From Dermatophagoides farinae (Eukaryota > Arthropoda > Arachnida > Sarcoptiformes > Pyroglyphidae), in NCBI RefSeq assembly GCF_024713945.1, contig NC_134678.1, positions 2,666,001 to 2,730,000 of the forward strand: a DNA stretch of 64,000 nucleotides. The letters run 5' to 3'. Below are positions 1 through 12,061 of the stretch, one piece after another. How positions within the stretch are numbered: position 1 is the stretch's first letter; each line of letters begins with the position of its first letter. Position numbers and translations under genes: made by a program. Below the pieces are notes generated by a model. That model did no database searches. It was not told the DNA's origin and worked only from the letters and a program-made list of their open reading frames with translations.

Positions 1-2103
1 TACATTTTGACTTATTGTGATTTTTTTTGCAATTTTATTCTTGTTGTTGTTGTTGTTGTTGTTGCTAAATATACGATAATGTTTTGTCATTTTGTAATAT
101 TAAAAATTTTGATTACCCTATTTTCACGATCATTACCTCAATATATATTAAAATAATGTTGAAATTGCTGAAATTTGTTTGAAATTGTGAAAAAAAAGAA
201 CGAGAAGAAATTATAACCCACATCTATTGGGTTTTGTTCTGTATATTTTTAGAAATACCAACTGTATTATCATAGGGAAAATGGGGTATTTATTTTTGTT
301 CACTTTTTCCACATGATCATTGGTGATCATTCTTATTGTTGTCATCTATCTAGAAAAAAAACTATCACTGACGTTGTTTCCTATTCTGTTGTTTGTATTC
401 TGTTATTGGTAATGCGAACACAGAAATGAGCAAAGAAAAAAAAGGAAGAAGAAAATTTGTAGAATATATTTTGTAACAGAATGTCAAAAGAGAGAGAGAG
501 AGAGATATTCACACGATAAACGCATACATAGAAGCTTTCTGATGTCAATCTGTTTCAACAACAACAACAACAACAAGAAAGAATCAAGTAATAATGAAGA
601 AAAAAGATTCGCTTATGTATATGGGTGGATGGATGGATGTACAAAATAAATATAAAGAGAATCAAAATTTGGTTTCCTTTGCTTTTTTTTCAACGATTTT
701 TTCAATTCAAATTCTTTTTTTTTGTCTTCTTTACTTTCAGAGCTTTAGGCTGATGTTTTTCTCCCTGTGTGTGTGTTTGTGTTTATGTGCAGTATTGATT
801 CAATACTCTTACTACTCAATTTCATTTTTGCTTCAAAACCAAATAAAACATCACAGAGAAAAACATATCCAGGGAATTGATGTGCTATTGTCTGACTGTC
901 TGTGTCTCTCTGTCTATCTATCTATTGAGCTAAGTAATATGCTTGTGTTGTGTGATGTCCAAAACAGATAAAATTAAACGTGGAAAAAAAACTTTACGAA
1001 TTCTACATTTTTATTCTATTATTATTATTATTTTTATTCTTGTTTTATTATTGTTGATGGTGTTGTATATATATTGAAAATATTGATACAACAATATAGT
1101 TTACATTGGAAATTGGAATTGCTTTATAGCACTTGGAATGGGATGGAATGGGGAAGAATATGTTTTAGTTTCAAATTTGTTCAAGATTTTTTTTTTTTTT
1201 TTTTGAATGGAAGGGGAAGCGAGCCGCTAGGGGAGATTTGAATATATTATTGTTATTGTTATTTTCTTACTATTTTCAGTTAGAATATATTTTTTTTTGT
1301 GAAGGACACTTGTATATCCTTTTTTTCCATTTCAAACATGAATATTTGTTTGACTGTCAAATCCTGTTTTGATATATCAATTGAAATTTCGAAAAATAAA
1401 ATAAAATAAAATTTTACCAGCGGCTAAAGAGATATTGCAGATAACAATATTATTATTATGTAATATAATCAACTAAAATAAAATTTTTTTTTAAAAAGAA
1501 AAATAAAAGTACCAAATAATTTGATATATATTGATTCAAAGTTAAATATAGAAATGTACTAAAGGCCATTGAGACATTGACAAAAAACATTTGGTTTTAT
1601 TCTTGATTCTTTTGTCTAGATTTTTTCAATAGCGAGTATTCTGTATTGGTGAATTAATTTAATTTCAAAATCATTCTTTGATTCTGGTTATAACATTATC
1701 ATCATTATCTTGATTACCATTATTCTGCCATTGAGAATGAGTTGATGAACAAACATTACTTTTTCAATAATTTTTTTTTATCTTCACTTACTACTATTAC
1801 TACTACTACTCCAACTCGTTATTAACGTTTTTATCATTTTAGATTCTATTATTATTATTATTATTATTGTGATTTCCTTTCTTTTACTACTCATTTCACA
1901 GAAACAACCATAAATGGATTCGAAAAAAAATGAAATTTTGATTGAATCTCAATATATATTCACAATCTCAATATACGATGATAATGATGATGATGATGAT
2001 GATGATAATAATGGAAATGGTATCCAAAAAATATAAATGGATCGACGGATCCATAGTTTTTTCTCTAATATTTCGACCATTATTTTTATCAACTCTCTAT
2101 CCA

Positions 2104-2126
2104 TGTGCGTGTGTGTGTGTGTGTGT
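2104..2126. repeat. (GT)n microsatellite
   Basis: Alternating GT dinucleotides with one early CG interruption. Similar shorter tracts recur across the window. Confidence 0.9.
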
Positions 2127-2327
2127 ATGTTGATATGTATTAGTAACTTTATTAGAGTAATTTAATCAAAGCATATAGACACACATAGAGTTTTGGTCAA
2201 GTTTTTTTTTCTCTCTTTCTTTTTCTGGTTATCGATAACGATAGACAATATATATAGCAAATAATGTTATATAACTTATATACCAAAATCAATATAGATT
2301 ATGATGACGAAAAGAAATAAAATAACG

Positions 2328-2403
2328 GCGCTAAAAGAATTGGAACGTGACGTTTGGATTGTTCACCACATTAACCCATTGCACTATAAGATTCTTTTAG
2401 TGC
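2328..2403. repeat. Imperfect inverted repeat, 13-nt arms
   Basis: Arm GCGCTAAAAGAAT (2328-2340) faces ATTCTTTTAGTGC (2391-2403). The reverse complement differs at one base and the spacer is 50 nt. The spacer is less A/T-homopolymeric than its surroundings. It could fold as a hairpin or be the remnant of a tiny inverted-repeat element. No target duplication was recognised. Confidence 0.4.
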
Positions 2404-3827
2404 AGAATGTATATGTATGTGTGTGTGTATTAATAACAGAATAAATGTCTTATATGTGTCTAGTATGTGTATTCCCTATTGAGAATAATTTCTTCAAAAT
2501 AAAGCCATTTTTTTTCTTTATTTGAAACATATATAAAAAAAGAAAAGTTTATCGCATATTCAATACTTTTTTTCACGTGGCTTCCATCGGATAGATCCAT
2601 GTGTATTAGTGTTTTGGTCGCCATTGACATTTATTAAATTGGTTCATATAATTCCTCATCAATAGTGAATTTTGATTTCCAATTTTTTTGATTTTACGTT
2701 AGCACTTTCTTTCTTTCTTCTTTTTTTTGTTATTTTGTTTCGGTTTTAGATCGGATTAATATAGTTTTATTATTATTTGTTGCTTTTGAATCAAATTATT
2801 TGTTGTTGATGTGAACACACAACCATTAAATAGTGATTCATTCAATTGATTATCCATAATTGGTCATTAGCGATTAAATTTTATTGAATTTATTTTTTTT
2901 CACATCTTTTTCAATGAATGAAATTGTAAAAGTTGTAAATCTTTTGTAAGACGACGATAAATTGAACAAAGAAAAAAATAACGGTGCTGTTGTTTGCTGA
3001 TAAAATGGAGCCATTATCTTCAAATTCCTAAGAAAAAGAAAAATCGTAAATACAATATAACCAGATAGTACAATATAAGAGTCTTTTTCACAAAAGATAA
3101 ACTGACATGAAAAACGTCTTTATCCTCAATTAATTTTCAAGAAAAAATTTCATTACTTTTCACTATTTTCACTTTCAAGTCTTATTATGTCGCCATTCCT
3201 TTTTTGGTTTTTTTCAATTTTCTTTTTTAGTTGAAAAAAATCTGGTTTACAACGACCTTGTTTTCATCGAAAGTGTGAATCCGTGTATGTGTGTGTGTGT
3301 GTGTATTTTCATAATATATTTTTGTTGTCGTTGTTTTCATCGTTGGATCAGCAGGGCATTAGCTTTATAGGAAACCTAAATTTTGAAATTTGAAAAAAAT
3401 CGAAATGAAAAGCAACGCGAAGAAGAGTTGATTCCAATTTTATTAGTTTGATCCACGGTCGTTAATGATGATTGAAAATCTCATCTCTTTTTCACTGGGT
3501 TTTTGCCTAGCCGCCTATATCTCTCTTTTTCCCGATTCAAGTTAAAAAATACCGTTCATTTTATATATATGGCCCATTAATCAAACGATTAAGTATTGAA
3601 TGAAAAAAAAGTGAAAATCTATGGCCCAGGAAAAATTTCAAAAAAAAACTTTGTTATCCATTTGATTAAAAAAAAAATTTATATATCCTGTGATTTCTGG
3701 TTACTCGTTTTTTTCTGATTATGTCCTCTCATTTGAGGTCATCATCATTTTGAATTCTTTTATTCCATTTCAATTTTCCCATTTGTTATATCATTAAAAC
3801 TAATTTATATGATCATTGTATATACAG

Positions 3828-6800
3828 AATTCATTGGAATTATCATCGAAACAGTTCTTGGCCACTAACTATGATTCCATTATCGATACCAATAATGTGA
3901 ATATAGAACATGTAATCAATGTGAATGAAATGAAACATGGTGAAAATGATGATGAGCTAAAAGACATACGAATGCCTGGTGTTAGTGATGATGATCATCA
4001 TCATACGACAACTATGCTGGCGACAAAAACTAAATTGGTTAGTTTTCGATTTGATTTTCGATTTTTGTTGTTGTTGTTGTTGTTGTTGTTGTATTTTCGT
4101 TTTATATTTGACTTACTAATGTCCTGCTTTTTTTCATTTCTTTTCCTGTTTTCTATTTCAAATTTATATATGTATAAATCATCATAATCATCAAATGCCG
4201 TCATCACCATTATTATCATGACTCTGTGTGTGCGTATGGTCATTACTTTTACTACTGTTCCATTCTTCTATTATTATAATACTGTAAAAAGAATTCAAAT
4301 CAACATTGTCATCGTATAACATTGATCAGTAATAACGACACCATGTACGATGATGAGATTCCTGATAATATCCAACCAGAATTGAATGCAAAATTGAATC
4401 ATCGAAATTGTTTTGCTTTTAGTAATACGGATGGTGGAAATGGTTTAATGGACGACGACGATAGTCATGTTTTTGCTGATGATGATGATGATGATGATGA
4501 TTATAACAGTAATGCGATTTATAGAATTTGTAGTAGTGATGTTTGCAAATCGAATAATCGTCACCGACAACAAAATTGCGGTCTACAACGATCGTCTATA
4601 GAAGAATACGTTGATCGTACATTTAATCATAATGAGCATCAATCAACCAATGCTTTTGATAATATTAATGATAATGATTATGACTATGACAATGGTAATG
4701 GAAAAAACGATTTGATTCATCAATATCAACTACAACGACAAAAAGCAATGACAATCAATGAAACTTTTATACAACGTCATTGGAATCATTTTAATAGTCA
4801 GCAGCAGCAGCAGAAACAACAACAACAACAACTTTTTACTATTGCTAAATTACCATCGAACAACAACAACACTAATTTATCAAGATTAAATTTTGTTGGA
4901 CTAACAATGACCAATAATAGTAATAACGCTAGTCATGTGCATGAGAAAAAGAATTATCATAGACAAAACAATGATTCAAACAAGAATGCTGATGTTGCCG
5001 TTGTCGTCGTATCGAATGGAAATAGTCATAATCGTGACAATAATGATTATCAACATGATCATATTGAATATGATAAAGAACCACGTGTCGTTAGTGATTT
5101 CCCAGCTTCAACAATAGATATTGATCATTCCGATAATAATAATCATCGTGATAGTTTCAACCACAATACTATGAATGATGACAATGAATCAAGTTGTCAT
5201 GTATTGTCCAATAGTCATCAAATAAATTCAACAAATCCAACGAATAGAGTTATTGTTGATGATGTTGTTGACAATCAAGAAAATGATCCAAATTTATTTA
5301 ATTTACAAAAAATTGATCAACTTAGGCCAAAGTTGATTACAATGAATTTAAACAACAACAATAATTATAATGAAAATATCTACAATAATGATGATTCGAA
5401 TCGAGTATGGAATTATTCATCAAATAATAATGTTGTCAATTTGGCTAGAAAATGTGGAACCGAATTTCTGATGATGATGTCCACAAACAACATTGCATCA
5501 ATACAACAGAATAATAATAATAATGCTGATGATGATTTTATGAACAATGGTGCATCATCATCGATTTGTAAGAAACCAATATTACATTCAATACAGCAGC
5601 CAAATGATAATGGCAATCGTTTTTATGACTCAAACTATTCATTGTTATCCAAATTGAGTGGCGACAAAATAGCCAATACATCGATGGATAGGGTTTTATT
5701 ATCATCATCACCATCATCATCATCAACAACAATAAAAACATTGGCCAACAAGTCAAGCGTAACACGTACTCATGATAGATCAACATCAACAATACTTTCT
5801 GCATGGCATCAACGACAACAAAATTCATATGATGGAAATATTTGCAACAAAATCGAATCATCAGACAACATTATGAATGGTACAAAAAATGGCCATTACC
5901 ATTTTGGACAAAATGACAATTCAATTAATTATTCTAAACAAGGTATGTGTTGTTTGTGAATGGCTTCATTTTTTTCCATTTATCTCCTTTCCTTTATTTG
6001 TCTCCATTGAGAAGCTTGTCATCAATTTATTAAATTACAAATTATGGGAAAAAAAGCTTTGATCTCATAGAACAGCGTTTTAAAAACTTTTTTTCGGTCG
6101 GTGATCAGTGTTAGCAGTAAAAATTTTTTTATCATTTTTTTAACAAAAAAACAAAAATAATATAAATTAGTGATTGGACATTTCGGTCAAGAGAAATTCA
6201 AATTTTAATTAAGCAAAAAAAAAAAAATTTTAAATTTGTTATCGCTGGCCGATTCTAGGTCGCAGACCACAGTTTGGGAAGGGCTGTAGATAGATGAAGA
6301 TAGAAAAATACAAACACGCACATAATATTATAATTGAACGACCAATGAACATGAACAACAATGACAACAATAAAACAATGTTCAATCTTCATCTGTATAT
6401 TGGACATTGTCAAATGTGCAAGCAATGTTTCTCTATATTCTTGTATATTTTGTATCGAATGTATGTATCATTTTTTTTTATTCTTAACGTTATTCCATGT
6501 TCATGTTTTTAATGTGTTTGTAACAGCATGTAAAGTATCATGTTGAGCTCCAACAACAACAACAACAACGAAAAAAAAACATATACAAATGGCTAATATA
6601 TTATTATTATTATTATTAATACCATAATATATAAAACATACAAATAATGATAATAATAGCTTTTTCACATGAAACCTAATTCTTTCCTGTTTATTTTTTT
6701 TCTTTTCCTGTTGGAACTATTCTGCATATATGGATAGATTTTAGTGACAATGATGATGAACAAAAGAATATTGTATAGAATTTCGTTTTCCTCGAATGTT

Positions 6801-9800
6801 TTTCAATTTTTTTTAACATTATTGAAATTAATAATTATTTTTATCCTTATTAACAGAATCCGTATCCATTGCAAATGAACGAATTGTTAAATATGATGAT
6901 GATGACGATAATCACAAGTTGTCAGATGGAAATGATTTAGATGGTGATGATAATACAATGATGATACAGAAATCGATGCCAATTTCAATACCAAAACCAA
7001 TACAAAAAACAAATCAACAATTATTTGGATTTTTTGGCGCCTATCATCAACAACAACCAATGGATTCTGATCATCATAATCATCACCATCTTTTTCATTC
7101 TCATAATCGTCATATGCAACAACAATTATCGCATCATACTAAACCAATGAATGCAAATAATATGTTTATATCATCCAATTCTGTGGAAGAATTTAATCAG
7201 GTTTGTTTTGTTCATTTCATTCATATATTAGAATGATGATTATCATTATAATTGTATCTTGTGTATAGTGTTGACACATTGTTTTAATGATTTATTTACT
7301 GACCAAATCATTTCTGAGTTTAATTCCGTTTGAGTGATGTGTTTTTGTGTTCGAGTGTTTTGCTTTCACTCTATTTTTGTTTGTTATTTCTGGGTTTGTT
7401 TGAATTATTTCCATTTAAAATTATTTGATTTCATTTCATAGAATGTATTCAAGCGTAGAGGAATTCTAGTGGATTTTTTTTTCATATTACGAAGAAGATT
7501 TTCTTTTCTTCTTTTTTTTTGGCTGCCAATTTTTATATTCGCAACTTTTTTTTCTTATTCTTTGACCAAACCATGGTCTATGATTGTAAATATAAAATAG
7601 ATATAAATATACAATTGTAACAATATGACAATCGTATTTCGTATACTCATAGATAGAAACAAATGAAGAACAAATGATTTATTATGACAATAGATAATTT
7701 TCATTCTCATTTTTCCGTTTGGCATATAGAATCTACTATCTTTCTCTGTATTATTTTTTTTTTTTGCTGTGGATATAGAACACTTGAAGAATTAGATGAA
7801 ATGAAAAATAAAAAAAAAGAGACATACATACACACACCACAAATATAAATTGAATAGGAATTCAAAAAAAAGAAGAAGATTCTAACAACAAAAAAACCAA
7901 CACCAAGAATAACCATTGGTGACCAATGGCCGCGGTTTTGTTGTTGGTCATTGTTGTTGTTGCGCGTTGTCATTATTATTATCATTGTTTTTGCGAGAAA
8001 AGAAAAAAAACTACCGATATTCTATCATTGCAGTTTTAGCATCAGTTGCAGCTGTTGTTGTTGTTGTTGTTATTGTTCACATCACATTTACAATTGAAGA
8101 TTTTCATCAATATTAATTAACTTAATTACTTTGGAGATTTGCTTTGAGGTTTTATTTTTTGTTTGTTTGTTCATTAGTTATGTCTCGCGTTCATTAATTC
8201 ATCTTTTTTATTGTTTTTTTTCAAATTATTATCATTATCATCATAAAATTGATATATTTTTTCAGACAATTTTTTGTTGTTGTTGTTGTTGTTTTTTTAA
8301 TAATTTTACACATTTTTTTATCCTATTTGACTATAGCGCCGATTCAAACAATTTGTTTGTGTGTGTGTGTACAAGGGGAAAAAATAGCTTGCTCTTCCTG
8401 GAACAGCCAAAAAAAAGAAAGAAAACTTTCATTCTTTTTTTTTGTTGCTTCAAAATTGATAGTCTACTATTATATTCGATCCATATTAATGTATATATAT
8501 CGAATATATATTGCCACCGATTGGCCTTCACTATCCATTTCAATATATCCAACCATCCATTCATCCATATATAATATATATATACGGACCAAACACTAAG
8601 ACTTTAATATCATTATATATCCATTTGCTGTCAATTTGGCCCCATTTTTCCTCTATGCTATTAAAATGTTGTCAAGATGAAATAATAATAATAATAATAA
8701 TAAAAATATATATACTAACTGTCCACATCAATCATTTTATTGATTCATTCATTTATTGTTTGTATAGAAAATTTCAGTATGAAAAAAAAACAAAAAACAA
8801 CCAGAGCATCATTAAACCTTTTTTTTCACCTTTGTTTTTGTCATGAAATCAAATCTGGCATATAACAAGATCAAGAAGATGTAAACAAAAACGAAAACCA
8901 TAACCATAAACTGAACATGGATAAATGAAAAATAGAAAGAAAAAATAAATAAATAAATTATCAGTTTTAATGATGAGTCAATTAATCATTAAGAAGGCTA
9001 AATTGTGATCAGATTGTTTTATTGTCATCAGTATCTTCATCATCATATTGGATATATGGATTTTTTTTGTTTTGTTTTTTCTTTGGTTCGCTTATCTTCT
9101 TCTTTCGTTACCATTTAATTATTTATTATTATCGTTGTTGTCAACATCAGTATTGTTATTATCAATATAAATATACAACAAAGTTTGACAAAATAATGTT
9201 TCGCATTTATTTTATTTTCGTTTTCATCACCCCTCGCCCACAAAAAAAAATAAGACCTCTTTTAGTTTTGGTATTTATGTTTCCACTTTATTATTACAAA
9301 TTTGGCCATTTTTTTTCTCATGTTCATGTTCATCAAATTGACTATTTTTGGTGATTAAATTCTTAACAAAATAGAAAACAATGAATTGTCATCTCGAATA
9401 TTACATCATCATCAAGTCTTCATATAATGAATGAATGGAAAATGGTTATGTCAATATATATCGTCTTCGTTGATGATCTTATGACCATGATAATTATGCG
9501 ATTGATATTGTAACATAAAAAAAACAAATTTTCTCTCATTCATTTCAGTATCTCTTTTATGTTAGATAGATTCTGATTATTTGTCTCAAATAATCATACA
9601 GTAGTATGACATATGAAATGAAAATGATTAAAAGCGTTTTTTTTCTTTGTAGAAAACAATTACTGTATAAATCCTTGTTTCTTTTTTTTCCATAATATGA
9701 TTATTATTGTATTCGAATATATATTGTGTAGCTAGAAAAAATGAACCACACATTATTATTAAAATTTATCATTAAATTATGAAAACGTTTCAACTTTGTC

Positions 9801-12020
9801 TTTCATATCTTTATCTCTCTCTAGAATTGATGTGATTCTTGATTCTCTTTCTTTTGATTTGCACATTAATTTCTTGGCCGCATCATAATCATCATACTTT
9901 TGGAATCGGTCAACTATGAATGACTTTGTTTGACTTGAGTATATAAATAATTCGATTGTACCCACACACAGATACCAACTATATTATATAACAGCTCCAA
10001 TCTATCTTTCATAAATTTGTAATCGAATAAGCGATAATAATAATTTTTTTTCGTGAATTAACTAACTTTTCGTTCATTCATTCATTCATTGATTAATAGT
10101 GAATGATGCCTTTATAAAATAAAGTTCATTGAGAATGAATTTATTGATTCGTTTTTATTCTGCATCCATCCATTCTATTAAAATCATTAGTTTTTTTTTT
10201 TTTTTTTTTGCTTTATTATTTGATGATTCAATTTGTTCTTATATATCGTAAATGTGATCTGTTATTTTTTTCAATTTTTTTTCTATTTGATTTCAATTCT
10301 TTAATTATGGAGTCTTGTTTTTTTTCATTATTTGTTTTGTATAATGTTGAAATATTTAGCAAGAGGCTTGGAAGTATAAGATTCAATAGTTAGCAGTTGA
10401 TGAATATGTGTTTAATCATTAATAAATAACTGGTTAACAAACTCATATATATACAATATTTACACCATTGAACATACTAATTAAATATACCCAACAGTTA
10501 CATTATACAACTAATTCAATATTTCTTTTAACAATTCCAACACTCCCCCTGTTGAAATAAATATTGAAACGTCACAAAAACATCATAACAAAACGACGGC
10601 CATAACTTGCTCATGTCGTATTGCCAAACTTGCCAAAACATATTCAAAGACATTGATTCAACCAATGAATCCTTTACCATTACAGTAATTCTCTCGTCTT
10701 TTTCATGAATATTCGGACTTCCTTTTTCTTCATATCTCTTGTTCTTTGCACAAACTAAATAACTTTTGGTACGATTTTCTAAACTTTCTTCTTCTTCTGT
10801 TTTCACATCTGATTTACCAATTCCATTTGGTTTTAATCTGTGAACGTCTGCACAAGTGCCTGATCGATCGGCAACCCTGGTGACTCTACCATTCAAATAA
10901 CTAATGGTTCTTTCGTAATCACCATCAAAAACAACCGTTTTGATCACATGCCAAAATCATCAGATGATATCATTTCCATTGACGAAGATTCAACCAATGA
11001 ATCCGCTAACACACTGTGTTACCAACGTCGTCTTCCTAAATGATTATCCACTTTTCCTGTGCCAGAAGAAACGCCAGATGAAACAATTCCATCATTTTCG
11101 TATGTATCGTCACCAAATTAGTTTCTTAAACCAACGTCTGCAAAGACATACTCTGAAATGCTCTTTAGCACTTCTCTTGATTCCAGTTTACCATCCAATC
11201 TACGAATCATGCTAAGCATCGATTCCACGTCTCCAGAACATTTCTGTGAAAGACTTCCTGTAGATTTGCTTGAGCTTTCGCTATGGAACTGAAACAATCT
11301 TTCCATCAACTACTTGACATTCTCACAGCCGGATAAACGATAAGAATTGGCCTCATCGACTGCTTGAACAACGAATGCCACTGCCAAGAACTAATCGAAT
11401 CTTTTACGACGTGCTTCCAAAGCACTCTGCTTTCCAACGTTAACATGATCACCATAGACCATAGATGAAAAATTTGTATCGACCAAAATACAAATGTTGG
11501 ACATCTCTTGCGTGGATGGACCCATAACCTGTTGAAATATTTAGCAAGAGGCTTGGAAGTATAAGATTCAATAGTTAGCAGTTGATGAAATATGTGTTTA
11601 ATCATTAATAAATAACTGGTTAACAAACTCATATATATACAATATTTACACTATTGAACATACTAATTAAATATACTCAACAGTTATATTAAACAACTAA
11701 TTCAATATTTCTTTTAACAATTCCAACATATAATAATAATGATGATGATGACAATAGTTTTTCATCATAATAGGCTATATTTGACTAATAATTTTTTTCT
11801 TTCTTTCTTTTTTTTTTGCTTGTTTCGATTTTTTGTTCTGTCTTTCATTATTTCATAGGAAATTGCCGAATTAATGGAAAAGAATCAAATTGAGTGTGAA
11901 AAAAATAATGATAATGGTGATGGTGATGCTGATGATGATGATAAAATACATCAGCCAATGTCTACAATAGTAACGAATGGTGGTAGACGTGCACCAGTAA
12001 CTGAATTGTTGATAGCTGCT

Positions 12021-12061
<41 letters not shown>

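Larger units (their letters stand above)
1..3827. other. AT-rich region upstream of the Asn/Asp-rich gene; no supported gene
   Basis: I see no convincing exon here. Open frames are short and run through A/T homopolymers and microsatellites: GTT units near 44-65, GT runs at 2104-2126 and 3293-3304, and ATG units near 1978-2005. The missing first exon or exons and promoter of the gene beginning at 3828 may lie here or left of the window; no ATG exon ending in a matching donor stood out. A small imperfect inverted repeat sits at 2328-2403. Confidence 0.5.
10340..11733 (-). mobile_element. Miniature Ty1/copia-type LTR retrotransposon, non-autonomous (TRIM/TR-GAG-like)
   Basis: Two direct LTRs (10345-10542 and 11530-11728) are flanked by a perfect 5-bp target duplication TATAA (10340-10344 and 11729-11733). 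Read on the minus strand the LTR begins TGTTGGAATT and ends TTTCAACA, i.e. TG...CA. The 987-nt interior has a primer site beside the right (5') LTR and a G-rich polypurine tract beside the left (3') LTR, which fixes the orientation. The LTRs differ by four substitutions and one 1-nt indel, so insertion is fairly recent. The interior is far too short for a full copia polyprotein and holds only gag- and pol-like scraps with stops, so movement would need enzymes from a relative. It lies antisense in the last long intron of the Asn/Asp-rich gene. Confidence 0.9.

Noticed and set aside
594-971. 125-codon open frame
   Set aside because: Phe/Leu/Cys/Ser-rich from T-runs and GT microsatellite. No splice context or family.
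4001-4243. Minus-strand Asn-rich frame
   Set aside because: Antisense of a TTG microsatellite and intron of the plus-strand gene.
5413-5861. Two minus-strand frames inside exon 2
   Set aside because: Antisense shadows of the Asn-rich exon; runs of CAT/ATT read as Met, Leu and Ile.
8131-8846. Overlapping plus-strand frames of 110-147 codons
   Set aside because: Three mutually overlapping frames dominated by Phe, Ile and Ser from T-rich intron DNA. None has coding-like composition.
11306-11632. 108-codon minus-strand frame at the right LTR
   Set aside because: It starts inside the LTR and crosses the primer site, and it is out of frame with the gag-like relic. Treated as non-coding.
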